Source: Zygaena filipendulae
Taxonomy: Eukaryota > Arthropoda > Insecta > Lepidoptera > Zygaenidae
NCBI GenBank assembly: GCA_907165275.2
Contig: OU015652.1
Location: forward strand, 5,595,001 to 5,659,000
DNA length: 64,000 nt
Reading direction: 5' to 3'
The position numbers were made by a program, and so were the translations under genes. This document shows positions 43,271-55,937 of the stretch, piece after piece (position 1 is the first letter of the stretch; each line of letters starts with the position of its first letter). The notes under the pieces are model-generated. The model was not told where the DNA came from and did no database searches. It worked only from the letters and a program-made list of their open reading frames with translations.

Positions 43271-44710
43271 AGTGAAGTGTGCTGAGTGGAAAAATTTCTT
43301 ACGTACCCTCCATAGTTTTGCTTGAAGGAGTGTCGTTAACTGTCGTTGGGCTAGTAGTAACTACAGAGTACAGAGCACAGAACACACATACCCTAGTATT
43401 GGTAGCGGCACGTAAGTTTAGCGCTGAGCGAAATGTGGAAAGGATAACTGCGCATAGGTACAGTCACGCGGGGGCACGGATCACCCCCCTGTGATACCTT
43501 ATTTTGACTTCTGCGCAACAACGGTCAGCGCTAGAATTTCGTGCCGCTAGTTATACAGAGACCGTATAGGACGGGCGCCCAAGAGGGGATTTGTGGATTT
43601 GCTAAAGCGCGTCAAATGTTATGTTCATTTGCACCTCGCACCATATTGAGTACCTCCACCAAATATAGGCCCTATACACTGGTGGGTGTGTCTAGAATAA
43701 TCGATCAGATTAGTAAAAAAAAATCGATAACTCCAAATACTCGAGCGCGTCAGATTAAAATATGGTGGGTTAATTACATGCTGAGAAGTGTGTATATGAA
43801 TAATCTGATGATTTGAACGTGACGTGAGGGAGTGAGAGGATCACAAACTTGCAAAAAAAAAAACGCAACCATGACATTCTCAAGCGCGGTGAATTTATTT
43901 TTTATTTTGAAGTAAATATCTCAAGGATAGCGGGAAAAATATAATCTGCCGATTTTCATAAGCCGAAGAAACAAAAATCGTCTTTAAAGTTTAGAACGAG
44001 CTGCTGCAGTGAAACAGGTACCTATTCATATCTCTGTCTTTCTTCCCCTTTTACTTTTTCTCTCTATCTCACACTCTCGCACCGTTCTCACACTACTTTC
44101 CGTCGCCATAACGTCATCACAGCATATCACGGCGCTAAACGTGTCGAATTATAACTTTTTTGGTCGGTTAAAATACATATTAAAATAAGTTAAGGATTGG
44201 TCCATGGTTAAGGTTAGCATTACATCGAACCTATAACCTTTCACTTAAATATAATTTTTAACCGACTTCAAAAAAGTAGCGTTCAAAGGTAGGTGTATTA
44301 CTCCGCTCCGCGCCTCTCTCTCCCTTTCACTTTTTGTGTATTTCTGACTCTCTCACACCATTCCCACACTGCTTTCCGTTGCCATGACGCCATTTTACTT
44401 TACAGCTCATCACAAAACAACGCGTTCATGTTATTATATTATGTAAGACGCTCAGGCTTGTTTGTGTTTTAAAGTTAGTTTTGTGAATAATATTTTGTGA
44501 GATTTTACATATTCGATAGAAATATGAAATGTGTTTGTGTGAACAAGAAATAGCTCATAAAGTTATTAAACTTACGTCAGAAATAAAAAAAATCTTAAAA
44601 ATAAATATATTTTTTGTTTCTAGCAGTCAGATTAATAATATCCCTCAAAGTTATTGTCAGATTTTTAGCCAACATAACTTGGACTGCAAGCTGAACCTTC
44701 TGTAAAATAA
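43270..44710. repeat. Unclassified low-copy repeat region with internal duplications
   Basis: 44031-44160 and 44303-44430 are diverged copies of one unit (TCTCACACT...CACACTACTTTCCGTCGCCAT versus CTCACACCA...CACACTGCTTTCCGTTGCCAT). ATACTCGAGCGCGTCAGATT at 43738 is the inverse of the motif array at 44712. ORFs of 71-91 codons here have no recognised domain. Confidence 0.45.
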
Positions 44711-44711
44711 T

Positions 44712-44995
44712 CTGACACGCTCGAGTATTTCAAAATTGAGATTTTTTTTTGCATTTTCAAAAATTTGCTACTACCTTGCGTCACCTCCAAATCAGCATAT
44801 TTTCCAAGGGGATCATTTTAAGTGTTCACTTAACATCTGACGCGCTGGAGTACATTTTTTTTTTTCATTTTCTCCCCTTCCGGATCGCCACCCCCACCAC
44901 GCAAATCGGCAGATGAATATATTTTCGATATCAGAGACACCTTGGAGTATCTAAACTACAATATCTGACGCGCTCGAGTATTTCCATGTTACTAT
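44712..44995 (+). repeat. Spaced motif array CTGACGCGCTCGAGTATTT
   Basis: ATCTGACACGCTCGAGTATT (44711), ATCTGACGCGCTGGAGTAC (44836) and ATCTGACGCGCTCGAGTATT (44964), about 125-128 bp apart, each followed by a run of T and CATTTT. Looks like three diverged satellite-like units; partial words recur at 45112 and, inverted, at 43738. Confidence 0.6.
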
Positions 44996-45162
44996 TTTTT
45001 TTTACATTTTTGAAAGCCTGTAGAAGCTAAACCCACCGGTGAATGAAAAAATATCATATAACCTTATTTTGTTTATATCTCCTAATCTTCAAAACCCAAT
45101 AGGTCCCACCGACGCTCGAGTAAATCCCGAATTAGCATCGGTATCTCCCGTAGATACTATAA

Positions 45163-45374
45163 CTAATATTGCGAATGTGAGTTTTGTAGTTAGTGAGTTT
45201 ATTCGTATGTTTATTTTTACGCTTTACTTTACTACACAACCGATCATCACGAAATTTTGCATACCTACACCTTGTTAGGGGTACAGAAAAGTACAGTACA
45301 GTAGAGCACTTTTTATGCTGGAATTCCCGCGGGAACTCCGAAATAAACGCGGGTAAAACCGTAGGGAATAGTTA
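45163..45374 (+). mobile_element. Helitron-like element
   Basis: ACTAATATTGCGAATGTGAG start, CAACCGATCATCACGAAATT, GAATTCCCGCGGGAACTCCG, and a degenerate GGGAATAGTTAG end. Confidence 0.65.
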
Positions 45375-45375
45375 G

Positions 45376-48100
45376 TCAAAGTATACTAATAGAAAAGTAT
45401 ACTAAGAGTAGAATAGTAGGTATACTAAGAGGAAAGTCTTAATTTTTTGTTTATCTCTTTGTTTGTCGAAAATTCTTTTAACTTTATACCTACCTACCTA
45501 CTATATTATTTGCCTGAAATAAATGATTTTATTTATTTATTTTGTAGCATAATAAATGCACGTTTTCACACCTACTTACAATATTAACAATATACCTACA
45601 TGCAGATAAACATGATTAATTAATCACAAAATCGCTATTTTTCTGATTGAAACTGAAATAATAACGATAACAACAAAAGTTACATAGGTAAGTGTAAGGC
45701 TGTGTCGAAGCCCGCGGTATTCCCTCGGGATCTCTGAAATTATCGCGGGTGAAACCGCGGGGAACAGCTATGTATTGTAAATTTTGAACTTTACGTTTTT
45801 ATGGTTTTACCATAGCTACCTACTTATGTTTAATGTTTCTTTTTTGTATTCCTTTTTTGTATTGTTCCAAATTTCTCGGTATTACGCAACCCATAGGTAA
45901 CGAAAACAAATAAGAAAATTGTCAATCAATTATATTTATTATAGCAAAAACCTATCAAGCGATTTGGACAAAGCATCCATTCTGAAATACTATCTGATAT
46001 GTCAGCCGGATCATCAGACGTGGCCATTGTCTTTTCGTGAGCTTATAAATCACTCATCCTAGTCTATCGGTGACATTGGTTCTTGGTATCGATAATAATA
46101 ATTATTGAATAAACTCATTCATTATGATACTATACCAATAAAATTGGCCACACAAGCACTTCGATTGTTTTGTTTTACGAGCCCGGGCAGCTGCATCTCT
46201 TGGCTATCTTTATTAGAGTTGCATGTGACCTCAGAGTGTATGCCGTCGGACCTATTAATGGAATCGAATAGTAGAAAAAGTGGTTGGATAAGATGCCCAT
46301 TTAAAAAGCTTCACGTAAAAGTTTTGTAGCGTTACCGTCAGTTTCCATGTATCCGTTTAATTTTACATTAGGTTTAAGCAATTTTAAGCCCTTACTTAGT
46401 TAATCGACCACTGTGAAATCGGCAATAAATATTATGAAATTCATACCAAGAGATGGGTGAATCATAAAAATAGCTTGACGATGTAATTTTATCTATGCTA
46501 AATAACAACTGTCGATTTTGTGGCAAATTGTAAAGAAACGGCATCTCGAAGTGAGCAAAGCAGAAGCGTTTTTGTGTTGATGACTGAAGAGATCGCAATG
46601 CGCCGCAAGGGATCGCTATCTTATCTGTGGAATGTGCCATCCCTCGTAGAACTCAGCGTGTTGTCACTTAGCACTGCACTACAAAGGTAGCGAACCGATA
46701 CCTGTGACTTTGGTATCACTCATATTAAGTAATTACTTAGAAAATTAACGGTTAAAACACCGTCAAACTATAGGTAACGACAGCAAAAAACACTGCACAG
46801 AATGGCTTCTCGACCCACCGCAGTTTCTCTACAAAGAAAATATCGATGACCAAGTTGAACCTAGTGGTGACTGTTACGAAACATCGGTACCTACAGTAAT
46901 CTTAAAGTTTGCATGGGGACGATAATGTTTTTTTTAATTGACTATTGTCAATTAAATCTAACATACTATAGACCTTATAATGCTTGACCTGCCTGTATGT
47001 TGTCTGTGATTATCATCGCTTTTTAATCTACTGTACAAGGTGCCCAAAATGAAAGAACTCTTTTAAGTCTTCCTCTGCAAGATAAGGATACTTAATATAG
47101 TTTTTTTTTATGGAATACCTAGGGGGCAAATATAAATATGATAGAACCGGGTAGACTGGGCAATCGCCTGGGTAAGTGCGAGGCGAGACAGCAGCCCATA
47201 CTGCTTCAGTAGAATGGATAGAGCTTGTCTTCGTACAAGCAACATAATATTGTGTAGGTAGGTCTCATTTATACATATAGACGGCATATAGACGTTTGAG
47301 TTGATCAAAGTAGGTAATCGACAGGTAGGTATGCATAGTATTTCTTCTTTATTCTGAGTTTCGTACGAAGACTGAAGGTCTGTCCATTGATGCGGTATTC
47401 ATGTGGTGAATAATACCTAAGAGTCTGACAGTGAAAAATTCAAACTATAAAACGCGTTGTTGTAATGTGGATTGTGCACCAGCCGACAAACACCAGCGGC
47501 AATGTGTCGTGTAGGTATAAATCGATCAGTCTTTTAATAAAACACCTCGTTTGTTTTGAATAAAATTAAATAATCACGTTTAAAGGTTTTTAACTTCAAC
47601 TTATCTGCAATACATGAGTAGGTACATCTAGGTAGACACCTCTTTAGCTGAATAATACCTATAGATATCGCAAGTTATTTATCAATGGTAGGTAAGTAGT
47701 TTAGGTACACGATTGTCGCCCATTCATATAATTATTTTATTTCTTTATCAACTATTAAGTATCTACAATAGTAAGTTCCTTTTGTGTTCATACGTCATCT
47801 TTACAATAATATTACATATCATTCATTGTGTTAATACTTACCTACTTATTCAACTTATGTTACATACGATGTATTTAATGCAATGAAAATATAAAATATA
47901 GGCTATGTAGTATGTACTAATTCGTCGAATGAGTTAAAATTACGCAGATTGTTTACTGGTCTTGCTTACCTAATTACAACAATATTTATCACACATTATG
48001 CCCTGTAATGTAACAAATCACAAGTTAAATGAGTCCAATTTTCGTTATTGTGTACTGATGTGGTGGCAAAGGTTCCGATAAGTCGTATTCGATACCTACC
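45376..48100. other. Intergenic, no gene recognised
   Basis: A Helitron-like 3' fragment at 45708-45770 (TCGCGGGTGAAACCGCGGGG). The 74-82 codon ORFs at 46105 and 46640 (minus) have no recognisable domain. The remainder is AT-rich with many TACCTAC words. Confidence 0.4.
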
Positions 48101-48102
48101 TA

Positions 48103-48320
48103 CCTACTTCGATACTACTTCGATACTACTTCGATACTACTTCGATACCTACCTACTTTGGTCATACACCCATACACCGGATGTTTTTGAAGATTATTGA
48201 ATCTTGTAAGTTCGGTGTAGTGGTAAAATAATTACCTATGTAAGTATGAATAAGTATGATAGGTATCGAGGTTTTTTCTATAAATACTTACTATACTTAC
48301 TATACTTACTATACTATACT
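48103..48320. repeat. Two minisatellites
   Basis: (CTTCGATACTA)n with four units at 48107-48155, and (TATACTTACTA)n with about three units at 48285-48320. Confidence 0.85.
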
Positions 48321-48505
48321 ATTGTTACCTGCGTTTTGGCAATGATAATATGATAGGTAAAACCTAAAATACGAAAAAGAAAACCGTACAATGTTGCTTT
48401 TCCTAACACATTTATTATTATTACGATAAACCGCGATAGACGCCATAATATCTAAAAGTAATTACCTACTAGTACTAGGTATACCTACTTTGATTATATA
48501 CCTAC

Positions 48506-48871
48506 TAGCTGTCACCCGCGGAGTTCCCGTGGGAATTCCAGGACGCACCATACCTACTATAAATCTTCCTCAGGAATTACTCTATTAGTAAAAACCACAT
48601 GAAAATCTGTTCACTAGTTTTTGAGTTTATCACGAATAGACAGACGCGGCGGAGGACTTTATTTAATAACTAGCTGTGCCCCGCGGTTTCACCCGCAGTA
48701 ATTTCGGAGTTCCCGCGGGAATTCCGGGACAAAAAGTAACCTATGTCCTTCTCTGTACCCCTGACAACGTGCATGCCAAATTTCATCCAAATTAGTTTAG
48801 CCGTTTTTGCGTGATTGAGTAACAAACATCCAAACATCCACACTTTCACATTTATAATACCTATTAGTAGG
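48506..48871 (-). mobile_element. Two Helitron-like copies, minus orientation, in a row
   Basis: 48506-48661 is a second-subfamily copy (CTAGCTGTCACCCGCGGAG). 48670-48871 is a near-complete standard copy (CTAGCTGTGCCCCGCGGTTT ... ATTAGTAGGA). Confidence 0.65.
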
Positions 48872-49255
48872 AAGTAGGATAATTATGGAAGTAGGTATTA
48901 CATGTTGAGAATTTTTGTTTTTTTCATCCCGAAAAAGATAAATTAAATTCAATAAAATTAGTCATTCTTACCTATTCAACTTATCGATCGTGCTGTGTGA
49001 CTTTGAAACGGATCTTGAGGAAATGAATGATGCTAAATCAATTCTTATCATAAACTCATTGAGTAACAAGTGAAAAAGTCACAGCGATGTGATAAACTTT
49101 GACACCATAATCTCGAGAACCACTGGTAACTTCTGTATGTTAGGTATATATACCTACCTACATAAGTTACTGACTATTAAATTATAAAACATGTATAAAC
49201 ATGTTGTGTTTTAGTTTGACAGTCAGTTTATATAAATAAATATAAATAATGAATT

Positions 49256-49676
49256 AAAACCGACTTCCAAAAACACAAAACTAAAAAGCTAAAAACAAAA
49301 AGTTAATAATAACAAAATACCGATATAATCCAAAAGACTAAAACACACGTAATATTATTATTGGTTTGTGCTACCACTGATAGGTTTTAATTCGGTGACA
49401 AGCCCGCTGGTGTCTGCCCACTTGGGTTGTTCTGCTCACGAAGAGCTGGTGGCGGGAGTCGACTTACCCCCTCCATATTTGGCTTGTCACCGACTTCATA
49501 CCGATCAGTGGTAGCACAAACCAATAATAATATTACGTGTCTTTTAGTCTTTTGGATTATATCGGTATTTTGTTATTTTTAACTTTTTATTTTTAGCTTT
49601 AAATGCAATTAAATAGTTCAATTATTATTTTTAGCTTTTTAGTTTTGTATTTTTGGAAGTCGGTTTTAATTTTTTT
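49256..49676. repeat. Long inverted repeat of about 420 bp with accaccgacttc-type tips
   Basis: Left arm from AAAACCGACTTCCAAAAACA through ATTATTGGTTTGTGCTACCA to about 49400. Right arm from TGGTAGCACAAACCAATAAT to TTTTTGGAAGTCGGTTTT. The spacer (49405-49480) has GC-rich GGTGTCTGCCCACTTGGG. The right arm carries a 30-bp insertion. The GAAGTCGG tip links it to family E. Confidence 0.75.
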
Positions 49677-49899
49677 ATTAAAATTTTGTTTATTTCTCAC
49701 TTTTTAGTAACTTAGTTCGTAATTTATTTAAATTCAATAGCCTAATGTCAACTGCTCATCACCTTTTAGAAAATATTGCTTTTCCCGACGCAGGGACGTT
49801 AATTGTTGAGGAGTTCTCCTAGTACATCGCCATCAGTTCCACTTCACCATATACATTGTGACGAGCATAAATTGTTTAGAAACCATATTAAAGTTAACG

Positions 49900-50530
49900 A
49901 CTCGGGACCCGTGAAATACCTACTATTGAGTAGTTCCGATGACCATCTGTGGTCTTTATCATCAGTTCTACTTCTTCAAATTTTGCTTTCCGGAAGCAAA
50001 TAAACGATTTACTATAAAAAATACAAAAATCGCTATAGGTATACCTATAATTTTTGAAAAGTTCCCTCGATTACTCCAAGATCCCATCATCAGATCTCGG
50101 CTTGGTGACAATGGAATCAATTTGGGAGTATACCCTTTCAAATAAAAAAACAGTTTTTGAAATCGCTCCAATCGGAACCCGTGAAATACGTTGAGTAGTT
50201 CCGATGACCATCTGTGGTCTTCATCACAGTTCCACTTCTTCAAATTTTGCTTTCCAAAAGCAAATGAACGATTTACTATAAAAAATACCCAAATCGCTAT
50301 AGGTGTGCCTATAATTTTTGAAGAGTTCCCTCGATTTCTCCAAAATCCCATCATCAGATCCCGACTTGGTGACAATGTGACAATGGGACCTAATTGGGAG
50401 TAAACCCTTTTAAACAAAAAATAATTTTCTAAATCGGACCAACCGTCTTCGAGTAATCGGTGAACATACATAAAAAAAAACATACATGCAATCGAACATA
50501 GAACCTCCTCCTTTTTGGAAGTCGGTTAAA
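49900..50530 (+). repeat. Repeat family E, two units in tandem
   Basis: Units 49912-50165 and 50176-50530 share GATGACCATCTGTGGTCTT, CTTCTTCAAATTTTGCTTTC and TCCCATCATCAGATC. The second ends CCTCCTCCTTTTTGGAAGTC GGTTAAAA. The 171-codon minus ORF across both is repeat-derived. Confidence 0.75.
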
Positions 50531-50539
50531 AAATCTATG

Positions 50540-51916
50540 TTCACACTTTTCAAATTGCCATCAAATATATTCAAAGAACATTGCAAATATATTATAGGTA
50601 TTTTTCTAAGCGTAAATCAAAGAATTTGGAAAATTTAGAGCTTACTGAGCTTATTTAAGCTTTAAGTATACTTAACAAAATTTACTCTTTACCACACGTG
50701 TCATAATTGTTTATTCAAGTTAATAAATAGATATTAAAATCAATACACTTAAAATCAAAGTTATCATCGTGATACTAAAGTACATTTCTTTGGCTAAGTA
50801 AAGTTTTAGTTACAGGAATATATATAATATAATTATTATTACTGAACAATATAAAAAGCTCTAATGGCTGTACGCGGCGTCGCGTCGCGTTGTTTTAAAT
50901 GTTGACATTGTATGTTTAGCTGCGATACAGCATGAATTCTGCATTATATGTAGATATTAATTATAATGTATTGTATAGGAGGTATGTGAAGTGTACAACT
51001 GATGACGTTATTCACGATTAACATAAAGATAGTGAAATGAGAGGGTGTAGGCGTATAAACAGATGAAGCTCCATTTAGTATCCTCGTATCTACATATAAT
51101 AACGTGCGTCAATTTGCTTTAGTTTATGAATTGTCGTCACAACCCTTTTGTAAAGATTGTTTCACACACACTGTTACGTCATGCAGTCTACATACCTACA
51201 TATCCCATTAAACATTACCCATTTTATAGGTGCCAGCGCGTTAAGCAAACATTTGTTTTGCTTCACTTGCTAATTGTTCGTTGGAGTACGTAGACACGTT
51301 ATTATGCATTGAGAGCAATTACTTGTTAATGATGTTGTAGGTATTCCCATTAAAGTACATAGTTAGATTCATTATTATGTGTTTCTAGCACATGGTAATT
51401 TGCAGATCGTAATATGCTCCAGTTTGTCTTATCTATAGTTCAATTTGTAATTTTGTTCTCATAACTGCAATCACTTCAATTAAAAGCACTTACATAACTA
51501 ATATCAAAGGTTACGGAAATCATAGAGTATTTAAAACATTTTGATGGTGTAAGTAAAAAAATCAATACTACACTAGCTCTTCTCATAATATTTAGTAGGT
51601 ATATGCCTACTATATATAGATACCTAGGTACCTTGAAGTTATGAGATACCTACTAGAAATTAAAAAATGCTTGAGGGTCGTGGAACACTTGGTTAGAATG
51701 AAGTTTTTTCCATATTAAACTGAGTTCGTTATATGTAGGTACATTATGCGTAAAAAAAGACGCAAAAATACAAAAAAACTCATTTCGAAAAAAAATAAAA
51801 TACAGTTGCTTTGTTTTTCCGTAGTGCAGTCGACGCCGTATATGACGCCGTATGATGCCGTGAGAATCCTAGTAGGTATCGTGCGACAAAGAACTTCGTT
51901 CTAAAAATAATAAATA
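50540..51916. other. Intergenic, no gene recognised
   Basis: AT-rich. A short CpG word, GTACGCGGCGTCGCGTCGCG, stands out at 50871 without an ORF. Confidence 0.35.
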
Positions 51917-52320
51917 TTTTCATTACTCATACTCGGAAAGTAGGTCTGAAGTTGCCTGAGAAGCGGGTTGAAAGTAACCCTTTTCAGCCCAAGGGAGAAT
52001 CGCTTTCAACTGACAACTGTCAAATTATTAAAAAAAAAAACTGGGTCTATTTTCACATTTCTATTGAACCATGTTCCAACTTTCTATACAGCCAGCGCGA
52101 TGTAAAATTGAAATAACGTAAAGTTTACGTAGGTATTAATTAAAATAAAATTCACTCACTTTTTCTTAAGCTAATTCCTATTTTTATTTTGACTTTCCTT
52201 GCATTCGTAATGAAAAGCACAGTGTTATCCTCGGGAGAAAGACTTATTTAGTCCCGAGACGGGGTTTGGCGCCCGAGCGTAGCGTAGCGAGCGTACTTTC
52301 ACCCCTAGCATCATAATAAT
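51917..52320 (+). repeat. Dispersed repeat D, copy 2
   Basis: Near-identical to 20651-21185 but continuous where that copy is interrupted. It carries about 48 extra bases (CCCGAGACGGGGTTTGGCGC, GAGCGTAGCGTAGCGAGCG) before CTTTCACCCCTAG. Confidence 0.75.
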
Positions 52321-52329
52321 ATTTTCAAA

Positions 52330-53225
52330 CCTACGTAAGTGTGGAACTTCATGTATTTAACGTGAACAAGATAACTTTACTGTTAATCATCAAACATTAT
52401 CATCTAACTGTTATCATTAAACTTAATATTTCACAGATAAAAATATTATAGTTCTTTGTTCTCTACCCATTCTACCAATAAAAACCTAAACATCGGTAGG
52501 TACTCAGTAGGAGAGGAACAGTTAGAGTTCTAACCAAAAGTCCTATATCTATTTTTATGACAATTTTTTATCGCTTAATAAACAGAAATATAATTAAATA
52601 CGCTTATAACTTGTACAATTTGTCATTTTTATCAGATGATTGGAGCTATTTCACCGCCTACGCAATCAGTTGATGAAGCATAAATCATTCAGTCAACATT
52701 ATGTATAGGTATAGGGAAAAACCCCAGGGTATTATATTATCTGTGCCCAGGGGGAGGCTTGGCATGGTGGGTCGACAAATTGCCTACGCACTACGATCAC
52801 AATTTTTTTTTTCTTGGAAATTGGAACGTTTGGAACGGCTTCGGCATCGTGTTTCATTCAGTAATGGTAAAAGAAAATTTCGAAGATTACGTATACATCT
52901 TACGTACAGGATTATTCATGCCTGTACCTATCTATACCATTGACTATTTTTGGTATGGGAACATATCTCACAAATACCTTCCGTTTCTCTAATTTCATGG
53001 TAACTGTAATATTGTTACTGTAATATTTTTTAAATATCTTTTATTTGATCAATATAATTAATATTGTCTCAATAAATAATTATTATAATTAACTATTTAT
53101 TGCTTGTTTTATTTTTATCTGAGTAATTATAGCTATATACGTAGATCATGTTGAGTTCATGGAAGGCACATAATAGTCCTAATACCTATTTTTTATCTTC
53201 ATGCTTTTTAAGCGACAAAAATTCC
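52330..53225. other. Intergenic, overlapping ORFs of 77-80 codons unrecognised
   Basis: 52701-52992 has two overlapping plus frames; neither shows a domain or a convincing splice context. Confidence 0.35.
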
Positions 53226-53510
53226 TAACGGCCGCACTCAGAGTCGTTTTAATGATTACTTAACTTTAATTAAAGATTTTAAAAACAAAACTGCCGCACT
53301 CACTCTTGGGGCTTATGCACACCACGTTTTTTAAACGCGCCGTCGACGCGCGTTTGATGCGATACAGACGCGATACGAACGCGAGTCAGACGTAGCCTGT
53401 ACAGGATAAAAGCGCGCCGTCGACGCGCGTCTCTAAAACGCGGCCCTAATAATATAAATTTAATGAACATCTCTGAGTGCGGCAGTTTTGTTTTTAAAAT
53501 CGTTAAGATT
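53226..53510. mobile_element. MITE family B, diverged, with a nested CGTCGACG element
   Basis: AACGGCCGCACTCAGAGTCG at the left, CTCTGAGTGCGGCAGTTTTG at the right. The middle (53306-53448) is a different GC-rich insert with ACGCGCCGTCGACGCGCGTT at one end and GCGCGCCGTCGACGCGCGTC at the other. Confidence 0.65.
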
Positions 53511-53765
53511 GAATTACAATAATAAAACATATATATGCATATAGGGAACGTGCAGGAACTATAGGTGGCAGCACTAAATCGACAAAAGAGACACTATGCG
53601 GACAGTAGAGGAAACTTATTAGACCTTTCATCGTGCTTTCGGAAGGAAGATAATAATTGAAGAGATAGTTTTGTTTTCATAATTATGTAAACAAAACTAT
53701 CTCCTCAATTAGGTATATTATATTTTTGAATAGGTATGATAAAAGTTATAAAATATGGGTTCCGG

Positions 53766-54297
53766 TCTATCTATATCTAGGTATATACTTATAATAAAAC
53801 TGTAGAGGTCAATTCTGTACATTGAATATAATATATTCAAAATTAATATTGGAGGATGAATGGTGATCGATACTGATGCCAAAAAAGCAATCAGTAAATT
53901 TTTTGTCTGTCTGTCTGTCTGTCTGTATGTGCACGCATGGGTCAAATACTAGTGAAGGGATTTTAAGCAAACTCGGTACGATTGTAGTCCATACTCCTGG
54001 ACAGGTTATAGGCTATATAATAATTATAATATCATATATAATAATAAATATATAACGCTAAGACACATAGGAGCTTAGAGGTGACGATAAATTTGAAGCA
54101 AGTCGGATGAAAATGCGCTTTCGAGCTCTTATCCTCGCATACGTTTACTCATTCACGCAAAAACGGCTGAACGGATTTGGATGAAATTTGACGTGCACGT
54201 TGTCAGGGGTACAGAGAAGCACATAGGGTACTTTTTATCCCGAGATTCATGCGGGAACTCCGAAATTATCACGGGTGAAACCGCGAGGCACAGCTAG
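53766..54297 (+). mobile_element. Long Helitron-like element, near full length (532 bp)
   Basis: Starts TCTATCTATATCTAGG, includes a (TGTC)n microsatellite at 53902-53925, GTAGTCCATACTCCTGGACA and TTCGAGCTCTTATCCTCGCA, then the common 3' half ending CACAGCTAG followed by T. The inverted counterpart is at 61073-61564. Confidence 0.7.
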
Positions 54298-54505
54298 TCA
54301 TCATCAATAATATAATAATTAATGATCGTCAGCGTGGCCAAAATATGTCAAAAGATTTTTAAGCTTTTGAGGCCGGCCATGTACCTATTGGAGGTTGAAG
54401 AGATGAGGATGAGGAGGATGATCTAATGAAGAACATGAGGCTGTGAAAACTGGTAAAATTGTCGCACAAACTAAAATATCCAATGTTTACGATAAGAAAA
54501 TAATC

Positions 54506-54745
54506 CTTACTAATATTATAAATGCGAAAGTGAGTTTTTGTTTGTTTACTTGTTTGTTATGCTTTTACGCCTTAACGGCACAACCGATCATCGTGAAATT
54601 TTGCATACAAGTTTTCAGGGGGTTTATTTACTACTAGCTGTTCGGAATTCCTGAACTCTGGACTGTCCGGAACTCCAAACAGCTAGTGGAAAATAAACCC
54701 CCTGAAAACTTGTATGCAAAATTTCACGATGATCGGTTGTGCCGT
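54506..54745. mobile_element. Two Helitron-like fragments facing each other, long palindrome
   Basis: 54558-54645 (GCACAACCGATCATCGTGAA ... ACTAGCTGTTCGG) is repeated inverted at 54660-54745. The arms match for about 80 bp around a short spacer. Confidence 0.7.
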
Positions 54746-54749
54746 TTTT

Positions 54750-55670
54750 CTTTTTGTTATTTTTTGTCGATTTATTGATAGTTGATACATCCAGAAATAC
54801 AACAATGAATTGTGATTAGCTAGAATAATAATTTTCACTAGTAGAATTAATCCTGTGTACTTGTCATAAATGTGAATGGCAATTATCAATAGATTCGGAT
54901 TGGCGACGCCAGTCGGCAGCACCGTCGTTGTGCACGTTCCCTATACGGACTACGGTCCTTTTTGTTTGGATTTTTAATGAACATGTTTTGAGGGAAAACG
55001 TAAAATTCACACAGATGAATAGGTACGAATAAAACGGAGGAGATATTATGTAAAAATTGAAGCTAGCGTTCCAATCAATAACGAGATTGAGACATATCAA
55101 GGCTTCTCTCCAATTATAGTCTGACAGAGTTCCGAAGGTTAATAGATTTTATAGGGACAATAAGCCCTTCAGCCGGTAGAGTTGATTAGATACATGATTG
55201 ACATGTTCGCCAGACGGACTCCACTATTCAATAAATGATATTTTTATTGGCCTAATTAGTTTAACCCGCACAAGAATAAAGGCAAATCATTTATTATTTA
55301 TTGATTTGATGTTATAGTAAGAGGTAGGTATTATGGTGGGAAGTTATCTGAATTTGTTCTGAAAAAGCTTTCCGCAGGAACTCCGAAATTAACGCGGGTG
55401 AAACAGCGGGGCACGGTAAGTAATATATACTACTACCTGTTGTTATTAAGTCATCATAAAATTTTATGTTTATTTATTTATTTATTTTATTTTTTTATTT
55501 GGATTAACAATGATCATCTAATAAAAAAACATTTAACTTTAAAACAATAACTGATGGCTAATAATTGTATCTACAATCTCTTACAGGTAAGCACAGTATG
55601 CTTAAACTATAGTTTTTTATTCAAGAGATTAAATTGAACTTAAATTTAGACCAAAAAATAAAATAATTTA
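54750..55670. other. Intergenic, no gene recognised
   Basis: A Helitron-like 3' fragment at 55368-55415 (AACGCGGGTGAAACAGCGGG). Minus ORFs of 78-79 codons are repeat flank or chance. Confidence 0.35.
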
Positions 55671-55674
55671 GAAC

Positions 55675-55937
55675 CCAGAGTTTTTAATGATTACTTACTT
55701 AATTTGAAGTACCTAGGTAAAGATTTTTAAAACAAAACTGCCGCAATCAGGGACGTTTATTAAATTAATGTTAATTGGTATTTAACTAAATTTAATAATT
55801 AATAATAATAATTAATTAGTTAAATGCTAATTAACATTAACTTAATGAACGTCTATCTATGAGTGCGGCACTTTTGTTTTAAAATCATTACTTAAAATTA
55901 AGTAATCATTAAAACGACTCTGAGTGCTGCCGTTAAA
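55675..55937. mobile_element. MITE family B, diverged copy
   Basis: AAACAAAACTGCCGCAATCA and GAGTGCGGCACTTTTGTTTT face each other, and the right end is AACGACTCTGAGTGCTGCCG. Confidence 0.7.

Noticed and set aside
48107..48155. CRISPR-like array
   Set aside because: The 11-bp units are contiguous with no spacers; it is a eukaryotic minisatellite.
49968..50483. 171-codon minus ORF
   Set aside because: Spans two tandem family E repeat units; its internal protein repetition mirrors the DNA repeat.
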